A program made the position numbers and the translations under genes. The notes beneath the pieces are model-generated. The model saw only the letters and a program-made list of their open reading frames with translations. It searched no databases and was not told where the DNA came from. Of a DNA stretch of 64,000 nt, positions 33,533 to 44,282 are shown piece after piece; position 1 is the stretch's first letter, and every line of letters starts with the position of its first letter. Source of the stretch: Labia minor (Eukaryota; Arthropoda; Insecta; Dermaptera; Spongiphoridae); contig OY720345.1 in NCBI GenBank assembly GCA_963082975.1, forward strand, positions 55,782,528-55,846,527. The letters are read 5' to 3'.

Positions 33533-34110
33533 TCAACGTACAAATTGATTTTGAAATTCTAGTTCACTTACAGCAAAGACGTCTCGTGTTTTGCTCGTTT
33601 TAGTAGGGGTTTTAATATGGGATACAATGTCTTTCCATTCATAAAACAATATGTCTTCGTGGGCCGGCCACTTCCACAGTCGGCCACTAGGTTCCATGCT
33701 GGTTACCATCGCTCCAGTTTCTTTTACTTCCTGAAGTTTCCCGGGAAAATACTTCTGTTCATACTTTACAATGACGTATTCGCCGTTTTGGCGTATCACA
33801 GGCTGCCATTTCGGTGCGTCTTCATCGGATGTTTCTTCATTACTATACACGCTCTCCCCCGACGTTACATCGGCGTCGGAGTTGGACGTTTCACTCTCAT
33901 GACGTTGCCGCTTTCCTTTTGCCTTCAGAGCTTCCTGTTTCGAAATTTCCCTTTTCTTCTTCAGTTCTTCCCTTTTGAGCTTGTTTTCTACCTTTAGTTT
34001 TTCTTGTTCGATTTTTTTATTTTTTTCGTTTAGTTTAAACTGTCTGAACGCTTCTGAAGTTATGACCGGGAAGCCACTGGCCAGAGCGCGCCTGACGTTC
34101 TTTTTATTTT
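33533..34110 (-). CDS. Tigger transposase C-terminal extension, after a frameshift
   Basis: Continues past the A-run in another frame: RRALASGFPVITSEAFRQF, a lysine/glutamate coiled coil, an acidic serine-rich stretch, and a small domain with YVIVKYEQKYFPGKLQEV and WPAHEDILFYEWKDIV. The last part resembles Tudor-like folds appended to some arthropod Tigger proteins. A donor-like 'gtaagt' at about 33564-33569 leaves the exact end open. Confidence 0.7.
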
Positions 34111-35670
34111 TTTTTTTGCGTCCCAGGCCAGTGCAACGCATTTTTGATTGGGCTAGGCACCCCAGCCCCTCCAGTTTCAGGGGATAGTACCTTGGCCAGG
34201 GTGTTCATAGAAGAGACATGAGCTACATCTGCTTGTACAGGCTCCGGTACATCTGGTTCTTCAGGGACGTTCTCAGAAGACATAAGACAAGGATCTGGAA
34301 TAGCATTATGGGAAGGCTCCGGTACATCTGGCTCTTCAGGGACGTTCTCAGAAGACACAAGACAAGGGTCTGGAACAGCATTATTTTCCTCCACTTCGTT
34401 GTAAAAATGTAAATTGGAAAAGTCATAGTCAGAAGGATTGGGTATGTCAGGAAGATTCTCTATATGATCCTTCTCAACAAAACAAATCTCTTTACTCTTC
34501 ACCCACATTGTGTAGCCTAATGAAGACTCGTCTCCCGCTCCCGATTTAAACTTTGATACAAGTTCAGCACCTAGCAACTTCTCCAGGTGATCGTGTCGGA
34601 CGTCACTTGCTTGGATAGAGTTGCGTTCTCTTATGTTGAGTTCATGGTCCATCACGCACTTAGAAAAGTCCACGCTATCCGCAGAAAATGGGTAAAGGCC
34701 GCAAACTCTAAAACCGTTGGTAATAACTGGTTGCTCCAAATCATTCTGCAAAATTGTTTCCAAGACCATTGGAAGTTTAACCTTTTCCAAGATCAACGTG
34801 TTGTTTGCGATTTTCCACTCATTAACCCTCTGTGCATATTTTTTTTTCAATGGGCCGAACACGCTAACATCCAGTGGCTGCAAGATGTGAGTCGCATTGG
34901 GGTGGAGAGCAATGATTTCTATTCCGTTCTTGGCAGCAAACTCTGACAAATGGTATGTGAGATGCGAAGAATGCCCATCCAGAAATAATACCACAGGCAA
35001 GCGAATTTTGTTGTCTATCAGCCATTTGTGGAAACTGTTGGCAATATACTCGTAAAAAGATTCGCCGGTTATCCAGCCCTTTTCAGTTTTTCCGATTGCC
35101 CAGTTATCCGGGAGGAATGTTTCCAAATTTTTTGGAAACCTTACCCCTGGGTACACCACTAAGCTCGGTCCCACCCGGCCAGCGGCTGATACAGTTAGAA
35201 GAACGGTGATGCTTTCTTTTTCGTTGTTAGAACAAACTTGGTAAACGTTTTTTTGCCCCTTGATTGCCACTACTTTCTCTCCTTTTGGGCATAGAAGAAA
35301 CCCACTTTCGTCCATGTTGAATACGCGAGTTGGATCTTTTAACGCATCTTCTAAGTTCTGCTCTTCAATGTAGTTATTGACTTTCTCAAACCAGTTTCTT
35401 ATGGCTCGTTCTGTCACAGATGCTCTACTGCTCGTTAATTTTTCTGTCGTTCGCATTACGAGATTATGCCGCTTCAGGAAAAGCCTGTACCATGTCCGTC
35501 CTGGGCCGGAATTTTTGAATTTAGTGGTTAGGTTCATGTTGTCACAGATTTTTTTAACGGTATTCACAAGGTCCAAGCCTGTTATAGGGAATCCTTTCTC
35601 CACCATAGCTTTTATCCAGTTAACCAGCATTGTTTCATTCTTTTCGCCGATCGAACACTCAGGACCCTGT
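34104..35670 (-). CDS. Tigger transposase exon 2 (CENP-B HTH and DDE domain)
   Basis: After acceptor 'gtag' the frame reads QGPECSIGEKNE, a CENP-B-type DNA-binding part (WYRLFLKRHNLVMRTTEKL), then the catalytic domain with D residues in VFNMDESGF, FLDGHSSHLT and ILQPLDVSVFGPLKKKY. A duplicated acidic block (two SSENVPEEPDVPEP repeats) lies near the end. The frame slips at an A-run (T-run on the plus strand, about 34104-34121). With exon 1 and the downstream frame, the protein would be about 800 residues. Confidence 0.88.
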
Positions 35671-35775
35671 CTACAACAAAAAGAAATGAAAAAATTATTT
35701 TTGGTGTTTTGTGATGAATGATGCCACCTTTCACAAAACATGCGGCCATGCAGCATTCTATCGTAATTTTCTTAC

Positions 35776-35957
35776 CTTTTTCGAATAGGCTCGTTGAGCT
35801 TTAATTTCAATTGCAGCGTGCTCCGAGGAACCCCGCATTCTATGCTTGCTTTGTACGTGCTCATCCCCTTATTGACTTTCTCAACGGCCCTCAACATGTT
35901 TTCTTCCGTCCAAACAAATTTTGGCTTCTTCTTCTTTGCCTTAGGAGTTGGTGCCAT
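35776..35957 (-). CDS. Tigger transposase exon 1 (Psq-type HTH)
   Basis: Starts at ATG 35957 with a lysine-rich stretch, then FVWTEENMLRAVEKVNKGMS and KASIECGVPRSTLQ, the pipsqueak-type helix-turn-helix of pogo-like proteins. It ends at a consensus donor (gtaag at 35771-35775). The reading phase joins exactly with the acceptor at 35671-35672. Confidence 0.85.
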
Positions 35958-37467
35958 GGTACAAGCCTAGAACCGTTGAAATGGGTGAGCTTCTTATCGA
36001 ATAACACGCTTTGGAATGTGTCAAATCCAGTGTTTGTTAAAAACTGCCAAAGACTAGGTATGCATTGGGCCTAGTGTTTGGCAAAAACTGCATTGCCAAA
36101 CACTAGAATTATTACATACTTCCGTTCTAGTGATTGGCAATGAACATTGTACCTATACCTATATACTTTATTGACACAATGCACTATTAAATATCAAATT
36201 TAGACCTTTAAAATAAGATACTGCCATATTTCATACATACTGGATTGAAAACTGAAAGGATGCCAACGGATGAAAATATACTGTTTCTTATCAACATTCA
36301 TAACAAGTACAAGAAAAACTCACCTGCTTTCCAAAATAATTTTTATTTTATAATAATAAATATTTGGTTGTTTACAAATTTGATGGACACGAGGAGCGGT
36401 GTCTTCTGCTTCATTTGACAGTAGCCAACATAACAAAAAATTTATAGGGCATTATTCTGGAGGGGAATTTGAACGAATTGCCAAACACTAGTACATTGCC
36501 AAACACTAGTACCTTTACCCTATAGAAAAAAATATTTTTGAAAGGGTTTTTGGTGTATAAAAATAAATGTTCCCATTTGGGAACGCTGGCTCTACAAATG
36601 GGTTAATATATATAAACAAATAAAAAATTTACCTTTTCAGTTGTGAAATCAACTATTTCTTTATTGTCTTCTTCGCTATTGCTATTAACACAATCTGTTG
36701 TTTCTGAAAGTCCAGCTTCACTATCTAATTCTTAAATGGAAAAGTATTTAAGAATTAATTCACTAATTTAAAAAAAAAATTTTAAATCTTACCTTTCTTG
36801 TTTTTCTTATTTTGAAAAAAATCTGTAATTAGTCTTCGCTTCATAATTTTTATGAAATTAGCAATTAATGTATGTAGCAATGTGGAAGGGGTTGGATTGG
36901 TGTCTAGGGTAAATGTTCTCGATAGAGCAACTTCTTGTTTGCGAATTTCTATAAAATGGTTTATTTACAAATGCCCTACCCGTTGTGGTGGGAGAAGGGG
37001 GTGGGAGACTTTCTCCTGGACGTCACCAAAGGCCCTGTGGGGGTGAGGGCTGTGTTTCCGCTATCCCTCGGTTACATTTTACATCCAGGGATAAGGAAGT
37101 GGAGTGAGGAGCTCGAAACATCCCTTGACCTCGGTATCAATTTCCACATGTATTAATAAAGAAAAACTTATTATACACTAAGTTATATTTTAAGAATTTT
37201 TTTCTTTTCTATTTGAAATATAGTACATAATTATTTTTTTTCTCTCCTGGGGGGGGGGGGGGGGGTTAACCCCAAACCCCCCTGGTTGCGCCACTGCAGT
37301 AACAATTTTATTCATATGTCCTGTGATCAATGACCTGCTTTAATTTCTACGTTTTAATCCATTCTTCAATGTCAAAGTTTCTTTCTCAAAATGTTATTTA
37401 AAGTTAAAAGTTCTCTTCACTTTTTTAATATATGTGATAAAATAAAAGTTTTTCTTTAATATTTTTA

Positions 37468-38088
37468 CTATCTCGCCAGAGATAGTATTGCGATCACGAA
37501 AATTTTCGATGTTGAGATTTTGATGTTTTTATACGTTTTGAAGGTTCCTGAATCATTTTCACTAAGGTTGAGAAAAATGTCTGTGTGTGTGTATGTGTGT
37601 GTGTATGTGTGTGTGTATGTATGTAGGCAAGATTACGCAAAAACGGTTTGAGCTAGAATGATGAAATTTGGTACATGGGCATTATTCAAAATTCATAGTT
37701 TTCTATCAACTTTTGAGAAATGTAGCTCAACCGGAAGAGGGTCATTACCTACAACGTTTTGATTTTTTTTCCTCTAAAGTGACCGTAAAAATAAAGATAT
37801 ATGTTTGATAATTTTTCACATGATTAATAATTGTATAAAACTGCTATATATAGAATTTCAGCTTGATTGATTCGCTGAAATTACCAGAATTAATTTTTTA
37901 ACACTGCAAATCTCACGCGCCAACACGTGACGTGGTGCCATCAACAAAAAGCCAAACATGCGCTGGTTTAATATTTATTATTTATTATTTATAATTTATA
38001 ATTAATTAAATTTAATTTAAATATAATATATTATGTTATTTAATCCAATTCAAATTGCGAGATAGTCGAGTGGAGACACTCCAGCTAA
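37468..38088 (+). repeat. Helentron-like non-autonomous element (HINE), copy C, full length
   Basis: A 621-bp copy. The 5' end actatctcgccagagatagt forms a 7-bp hairpin. The 3' end has gcgagatagt (inverse of the 5' end), a gagtg/cactc hairpin and terminal CTAA followed by TT. A tg/tgta microsatellite lies at 37576-37622. These are the features of Helentron-associated interspersed elements. No coding capacity. Confidence 0.82.
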
Positions 38089-38099
38089 TTTTCAATACT

Positions 38100-39185
38100 C
38101 TTATACTATAGTAATATAATATCTGACAAAAAACATCTACGTAGTAGAGGTTCCCCGCCAAGTTGTGTGCCCTAAAAAGTTAGGAAATCAAAAAATCAAA
38201 GTTGTCTTTCAAAAAAGTTGTGAAATCAAAGCTTGGCGGCCGCCAAGTTCCTCACCTTATAATATTAATTGTTTTTAAAACGTTTATTTTCTGAATAGTG
38301 TATTTAATTGCATTTCAAATAAAACTTTTGCAAATAGTGTGTGGTAGTACCTCCCGCATTACTACAGAGAATTTGCAAAAAGTATATATATACGGAACAA
38401 GTACCGGTTTTCACCCCCTCACAGCAAAAACAAAAAAACAGTGGCATCTGTCGACCTAATTTTTTTTAGGTTTTTATAGGCCACCAGACAAAAACAAAAA
38501 AAAAATCATTAATTTCATGCAGTACAACTGGAAATATTCAATTTTAAAAATGCCATTTTTCACGATGTCCTTCATTAGCCCTAACTACTGAACCGATTTT
38601 GACGGGGAAGGTCTCATTTTGTTTGTCTTGGTGGGTAGGTGAAACCTATGTATAAAAATGTTGCAAACACAATTTGGCAAAATTGCCAAAAATGCAAAAA
38701 ACTCACAAAAAATCACTTTTTTGCTATTTTAATTTCATTTTTAACCCAATTTATACGGGAGGACACATTTTATCCTACTTAATGATCTACATGACCCTAC
38801 ACTATAAATTATTGCAAAAACATTTTGCAACGTTGCAAGAAGGCAACAAACGCGCTAAAAATCACTTTTTTGGCAATTTAATAGGAGTGGTCTACTAAAC
38901 AAATTAAACAATTTTTAAAATCAATGGATAAATTAAATTGAAAAGTTTGAAACAATTTTTTTTATTTTAATTTTGTTGGACAATTAATTAAGTGTTATTA
39001 AAGGAATTCTTATTTAAAGACCACATTGTTTGTATAAATTATTTATTAAAATAAAATAATTATATTTATTTAAATAAAATGTATAATATTTTAATAAATT
39101 AATTGTGATCTTTAAATAAAAAAAAAATAAATAATGTGAAAATTCATCACAAATTAATTCTTTGGTACAAGGTACGTCAGATTTT
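38100..39185. other. Repeat scraps without recognised genes
   Basis: About 38127-38160 (ctgacaaaaaac, tagaggttc, cgccaag) recurs at 39780-39822. The block 38560-38880 holds 'ctgaaccgattttgacgggg' and pairs of 'ttgcaaaaac' words. No gene seen. Confidence 0.4.
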
Positions 39186-39193
39186 AATTATTA

Positions 39194-39637
39194 TACAGAG
39201 CGGCAAAACGAAGACATCGCCTAACAAATAGAGAGCTTCAAAACGCAGCTAATAGGAATTGTTGTCATGCAAATCACAAGAAGTGCAGGAGGGCTAAACG
39301 AACGGCCACTCGCAATACATCAATTAAAAGGCGCACAAATGCTCAGATTAGAATTACAAACAGAATGAATAATAGAAAGCGCCTAAGCAACATTTACTTG
39401 AGACATTTTAATTCACATGACGCTGTAAAGGACCTGGCAAAAATCACCCCTGGCGCCGCTGAAAAGCAAAGAAATTGTAAAGTGGTGTCTTCACGCTTAT
39501 CAAAAAGCAATGTCCAATTTCAAAAAAAAACTATAACATCAGTAAAGAATCAGTGCAATAAAGCATTAACCAGGCTTGAAACTAATGAACACTGTAATTT
39601 AGATGCACTGAGTGGTAATAGACTGCACACCAGCTAA
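39194..39637 (+). CDS. Unrecognised basic protein fragment
   Basis: The frame is open from about 39194 to the stop at 39637, upstream of the first ATG at 39365. It is very rich in R, K, N and Q (CRRAKRTATRNTSIKRR, NRKRLSNIYLRHF), with isolated C/H residues (CCHANHKKC) that could form a small zinc site. No known family recognised. Composition differs from the flanking AT-rich DNA. It could be a scrap of a large mobile element protein. Confidence 0.35.
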   Translation, partial: YRAAKRRHRLTNRELQNAANRNCCHANHKKCRRAKRTATRNTSIKRRTNAQIRITNRMNNRKRLSNIYLRHFNSHDAVKDLAKITPGAAEKQRNCKVVSSRLSKSNVQFQKKTITSVKNQCNKALTRLETNEHCNLDALSGNRLHTS

Positions 39638-41454
39638 AGTGAGTCCTACTACTGGGAAATATCGTATCAACTGTACAAAGGTAGCCCAATTATAATAAAT
39701 GATAAACATCAGGCAGTCGATATATTCTCGATATATTCTCTGAGTATACACCATATCATTTCTACAAAAAGCATTGAAATCTGACAAAAAACCACTTCGT
39801 GGTAGAGGTTCGCCGCCAAGGTGTTTTCTTACTCGTCGGGGCGGAGCGCTGCCAGCGCTCCTAGATAATATGTATAATGTATAACTGTATATTGCTGTTG
39901 ATTGTTGTATACTATATATGATTACAACTGTCCCCCGTTGTACACGGAAGATTGGTTCCGAACAGGGAGCTAGTTTGAAGTGGTGGGGGTGGCTCCAAAA
40001 AAGTAGGTAGAAATTCTTGTCGCCCATTTTGCCTACATCAAAACATGGAATTTTCCATAAGAGATAATATATTTTTGTTTCCAATTTTCTCGTATGTTTG
40101 AAAGTTTTTCTTAATTATTTCTTATTTATTTTATAGTTTAGTTAATATATTTAATAATTAGAAATAGTTTTTAATAATTTAATTTGTATTCAATATTAAA
40201 TTATTTTTTATTAGATTCTAACTGGATTCTAGGACCAGGTTAGGTTTACACCTGGGTTTAGGATATAGACAGGTTATAAATAGTTGTTATTTTATTTTAT
40301 TTTTTAAAAATAATTATCAAGACAACAGAATATTCTTTCCTATGCTCAGATCATTTTGATGAACCGACGTTAAAATGCAATAACACTACCTGGTGTTTTA
40401 AAAGATTCACAATTGCATTATATTTCATTGTTAAGCAATCTGGAAGACGCTCTTCTTGATATTTATATTGATATCTCCAGGGATGGACAAGTTACTCGAT
40501 TTTGAGTAATCAGATACCAAATACCAATTACTTCAGATTTGTGTAACGAAATACAAGATACCAATTACGTATTTGAAATACATTGAAAATACCAATTACA
40601 TTCAAATTTTCCCTTGATTTTAATTCTTTTTTTGTGTGGAGGGGGGGGGGTAATTCTGGAACTCTAAATTATAAATTTAGTTAGGAAAGTGGCAACTAAA
40701 CTTATATTGGATAATACCTTTGGAAAATTGAAAACAATAAAATTAATCATGAATTTAAAAAACATTTATTTATAAAAATGTGAAAAGGTTATTCATGAGG
40801 GAATTTTGTAAATAATACGATAATATCACATAATAATATTTTATTGTAAACAAAGAAAATTTGACATATAAACATATTAAGAATTATATACTTGTAATTA
40901 TGATCACCTTTAAAAAAAAACAAGTTTTCAAAATTTTTGTCGGATAATCTGGACCTTGATGGAGAATGAATGTATATGAATTTAATAAGAAAAAGATATT
41001 AATACCAGGGCTTCGAACCGTTATTTTTTTCGTTTCGGTTTTCGTTCCGGTTCAATAAAAAAAAATATCAGTTCGGTTCCGGTTTTCCTTCCGGCAAAAA
41101 TACCGGTTTTTTTCGGTTTTCGGTTCAGTTCCGATTAATTAATTTTAAAGACCTTTTATTTGTATTAGAAATTTAGGTCGGGGTATGCCGAGTCTGCCAT
41201 AAATATATAAAAATATTTCTTGCTACCACCCTAAATCATACTACATGAATTGATACAATATAATATAAATAATAATAATTAATTAAAGGTATAATAATTA
41301 GAAGTATATAATATAAGATGTTAATATAATTTATTAAACGAAACAAATAAGTATGAATATTTTTTTACATCCTTCTACTTTCACACACAAACACTCAACA
41401 AACGAAACAAATTCGTATATTTAATGTTAAAGTATACAGGATTCTTGGATATAT

Positions 41455-41625
41455 TTACTTATAATTATAACTAGAATTATAAAAGATGAAAATTATACCT
41501 CTAATTATTAAAATATCTTCTAATATATTTTCATTTAAACTATTTCTATTGTCTCGTAAAATAAACTTTAAACCAGAGAAAGCTCTTTCAACACTAACTT
41601 GTGTTGCAGAAAAGGCATTTTAACA
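41455..41625 (-). pseudogene. Duplicate of the hAT C-terminal domain
   Basis: A near-identical copy of about 41907-42066 encoding TQVSVERAFSGLKFILRDN, truncated after 'tgtgttgcag'. The two copies are 452 bp apart in direct orientation, an internal duplication in the element. Confidence 0.8.
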
Positions 41626-41934
41626 AGCTGTCTAGTACTTTGGTTAAATAAAAACTAATGCTAATGGTTTCCAATATCAATAAAATGAAATTGGAGTCAA
41701 AAAAGAAAAACATTGTCTTTAAATTTAAATTTATTTAATTAATTTAATTTATTTTTTCTTTAATATTAAATAATAAATTGTTGCATTTAATATTCGTTCA
41801 TGTACAAAACCTACTACTATTGAATAAATAAGGTTTTAAGGTCGAACTATTAATTAAAATTAAAATATTCAAATTTTTGCGAGTGGTCCACTTCAAATTG
41901 TGAGCAGTGTATTTACTTACAATTATAACTATAA

Positions 41935-42186
41935 TTATAAAAGATGAAAATTACCTCTAATTATTAAAATATCTTCCAATATATTTGTATTTAAACTATT
42001 TCTATTGTCTCGTAAAATAAACTTTAAACCAGAGAAAGCTCTTTCAACACTAACTTGTGTTGCAGTAGCTCCTAAAACCACTATTGCAATTTTGTATAAA
42101 TGAGGATATGTATTTTTATTTTCCTCCCAATATTCTAAAATAAGTTTTTTACTGTCTAATCTTCGTACTTGATCAAAGTTATTCAA
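41935..42186 (-). pseudogene. hAT C-terminal dimerisation domain
   Basis: The 83-codon frame reads YWEENKNTYPHLYKIAIVVLG, then ATQVSVERAFSGLKFILRDNRNSL, the classic hAT family dimerisation motif. No catalytic region is present in the element, so the protein cannot transpose it. Confidence 0.85.
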
Positions 42187-43187
42187 TATTTGTTTAAATT
42201 TATTTAATAATTTTATTTATATTTATGAATCATTTTCTTTATATTAATACATAACCCTGTAACAAATGGAATAAATAATTTAAAAAATTAATACTATCAT
42301 TAAATCAAAATATCAGTATTAAACAAACGATGAAAACATTAATTTCTGTATTGCGACTACGAGACGCTGCCAACACAACCGAAGGGAGAGTATGACTAGG
42401 ACACTAATTTTTGAAACAAAGTTTTTAGCGACACCATGCAGTGCGAGGCATAACTAATTGAAAAAAATTCGGGCTTGTGTGTTGCCAAAACGCCCAAAAA
42501 CACCACTTCTGGCAACTCTGGATTGAACACTGAACTGAAATAAACCGATATTATTTTTTTCGGTTCAGCTTCAGACAAAAATACCGGTTTTTTTCGGTTT
42601 TCGGTTCAGTTTCGGTTCGAAGCCCTGATTAATACAATAAGAAATAATCTGGGCGTCCAGTTTAATTGTGAAATGGTCGAACGCGTTCGTGTTAGGATCA
42701 GAATGGCTGTACTGAAAGGATCTGACGTGGTAACGATATCACATTCGATCTCAAAATGGCATGGCAAGACAGCATGTGTTCACATGGAGCGGGATAAGTT
42801 AGGAAAGTGAGAGAGTACATTGTGATGTCTTCTTGTTTCAGCTAAATTTCATAATGCGGCAAATTTAAAAAAAGTATTTGGTATCTAAAATTTCAGATAC
42901 CAATTACTTAAAACTGTAACGAAATACAAGATACCAATTACTCAGGTGTGTGTGTAACGATTTACAAGATACCAATTACAATTGTAGTAGTGGTCAACTA
43001 CTGGTACACATTTACGCTAAATAAATTTGGCTATAAATAAAAATGTCCTTAACTACACTAACATTTTGTTATTACAATTTAAATGTTAATTTCAATACTA
43101 GAAAAATCCCCATGCCTTTAAATAATAATAACAAAACAAATAATAAATAACAAACAATAAAAAATAATATATATATATATATATATA

Positions 43188-43375
43188 TGTAAAATAATAA
43201 CAACAGAGAATTTATTATATCTTAAAAAGAATAATTAATTTTCAAGTTTATTTCTTTAAAATTATTTTACAAAGTTTATAAATAAAAATACATTAAATAG
43301 ATAAATAATAAATGAGTCATTAGATGTCCGCTAGAGGGTGATATAAGTAGGTAGATGTAAATATAAATATTTTAC
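43188..43375 (-). repeat. LTR (188 bp) of a retroelement
   Basis: Begins TG and ends CA (tgtaaaata...tattttaca). A purine-rich tract (cctaagggggtaaga on the minus strand) adjoins at 43376-43390. The same 188-bp sequence recurs at 54335-54522. Confidence 0.75.
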
Positions 43376-43690
43376 ATCTTACCCCCTTAGGCTTTTTCTT
43401 CAGAAGAAAAAGGTGCCAATTTTCTGCAGTGGAAACAGTTTGATAATTTTTTTCTTTTTTTAACACAGTCAACCACGAGGTTCTTTTTGATATTTTGAAT
43501 GGGCCCATCCTTACTTTATCCGTTTTCCTACGGTTTATTTTATTCCCATTCTCGATGTATACCATCTCGCCTATTTTAAATTCTTTTTTTCCCCTAGTTT
43601 TATCTATCCTTTCTTTATTAGTATAGAAACTTTCCGGAATTCTGAAAAGCTTCTTTCCTGGCCTGTTCCAGATTATTATTTTTTATGTGT
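43376..43690 (-). pseudogene. Retroelement integrase C-terminal fragment
   Basis: Minus-strand frames read NLEQARKEAFQNSGKF, NKERIDKTRGKKEFKIGEMVYIENG and NKINRRKTDKVRMGPFKI. This is the C-terminal part of a Ty3/gypsy-like integrase (a GPF/Y-type module). A frame change near 43620 breaks it. The recorded frame ends inside the LTR, as expected for the 3' end of pol. Confidence 0.65.
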
Positions 43691-43692
43691 GT

Positions 43693-44146
43693 TTAAATCA
43701 AAAGTTCGTTCTCAAATTGTTCAATCCAGATTTCGCCTTGAATTTCTTTTCTAAAATCATCCAATTTAAATTTTTCCCTCAAGTCTTTTAACTGGATTTC
43801 TTCTTCATCAGGTCTAATTAATTTCATGTTCATTATTATTTCTTTATCATCACTTTCTTCTAAATATTCACCTTCCATACATATATTATCCTCTTCATCA
43901 AAATAATATTTTTTTTATTTCTCATTGATAGTCAAATCTAAATATATTACGATAATTTCCAATATTTTTTAAATTTTTTATCTCATTTTGAATAATTTTG
44001 TATTTTATCAATACTGGATGATCTTTAAAACTTCTCTTATTTTCTGGAATCAAAAACCAGGTTGAATCATCCCTGGTTAAAGCCTTTAATTCGTGTAAAA
44101 CTTCTTTTGTCTTTATAATGAAAAATTTTAATTTCGGAGAAGCCAT
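43693..44146 (-). pseudogene. Unidentified retroelement-like fragments, possibly Gag
   Basis: Two frames, 44146-43922 (KLKFFIIKTKEVLHELKAL, then STWFLIPENKRSF) and 43878-43693 (an acidic ESDDKEIIMNMKLIRPDEEE stretch), lie directly upstream of the integrase end. They could be the start of Gag joined by a large internal deletion. No zinc knuckle or capsid hallmark is seen. Confidence 0.3.
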
Positions 44147-44282
44147 AATTTATTTTTTTTTTTTTTGAAAAACTTGTCTAATTTGTAAGTGTGTAGGTGA
44201 ATTAAAAGTCTTACTCGATTCTGTAAGTGAAATAGTTTTATTTTATTATATAATTATATACTCTAACTGTAGCTCAAATGCA

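Larger units (their letters stand above)
33194..36520 (-). mobile_element. Tigger/pogo element
   Basis: It is flanked by TA (33192-33193, 36521-36522). The ends are gggtaaaggcactagtgtttggca and its inverted counterpart. The word 'ctagtgtttggca' is repeated several times near both ends (33207, 33393, 33434, 36070, 36100, 36480, 36500 in either orientation), which suggests multiple transposase binding sites. It is inserted in an intron of the hAT gene. Confidence 0.92.
29223..36844 (-). pseudogene. hAT transposase gene (TTF finger, DUF4371, hAT C-terminus)
   Basis: Exons on the minus strand are 36844-36793 (MKRRLITDFFQNKKNKK), 36730-36633 (acidic), 32125-32019, and 31825 downwards, all with plausible splice sites (for example gtaag donors). 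The fourth exon holds a TTF-type zinc finger (DGAYCKYCTMF) and DUF4371-like sequence (LARMGLPFRGHQDS). The core resumes at 31088-30645 (GQGYDGATSM, YVHCCSHNFNLSL) and the dimerisation domain at 29645-29223 (TCSCERSFSSLKHLK). Stops near 31200 and in the 29.7-30.1 kb part, and the MITE, make it inactive. It resembles the P52-repressor/ZMYM-like hAT group. Confidence 0.8.
28773..37296 (-). mobile_element. Large hAT element with nested insertions
   Basis: The ends are cagtggcgcaac on the left and its inverted counterpart on the right, each followed inwards by a long G-run (28800-28818; 37250-37265). CAGTAA lies directly outside both ends (28767-28772, 37297-37302); a full 8-bp duplication is not preserved. 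Its own transposase is on the minus strand. A Tigger element (33194-36520) and a hAT MITE (30173-30637) have inserted into it and account for about 3.8 kb of its length. Confidence 0.82.
41006..42627 (-). mobile_element. hAT element with 8-bp target duplication
   Basis: Ends cagggcttcgaaccg and its inverted counterpart, flanked by ATTAATAC at 40998-41005 and 42628-42635. Subterminal 'cggttttcggttcagtt' words occur at both ends. It keeps only the C-terminal transposase domain, plus a duplication of it. Confidence 0.92.
40478..43003. mobile_element. Probable non-autonomous hAT with subterminal repeats
   Basis: The ends are cagggatggacaagttactcg on the left and, complemented, cagtagttgaccacta on the right. 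Both ends carry several copies of 'aaatacaagataccaattac'. Target duplication is not visible, so the right border is uncertain. A second hAT is inserted inside it. Confidence 0.55.
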
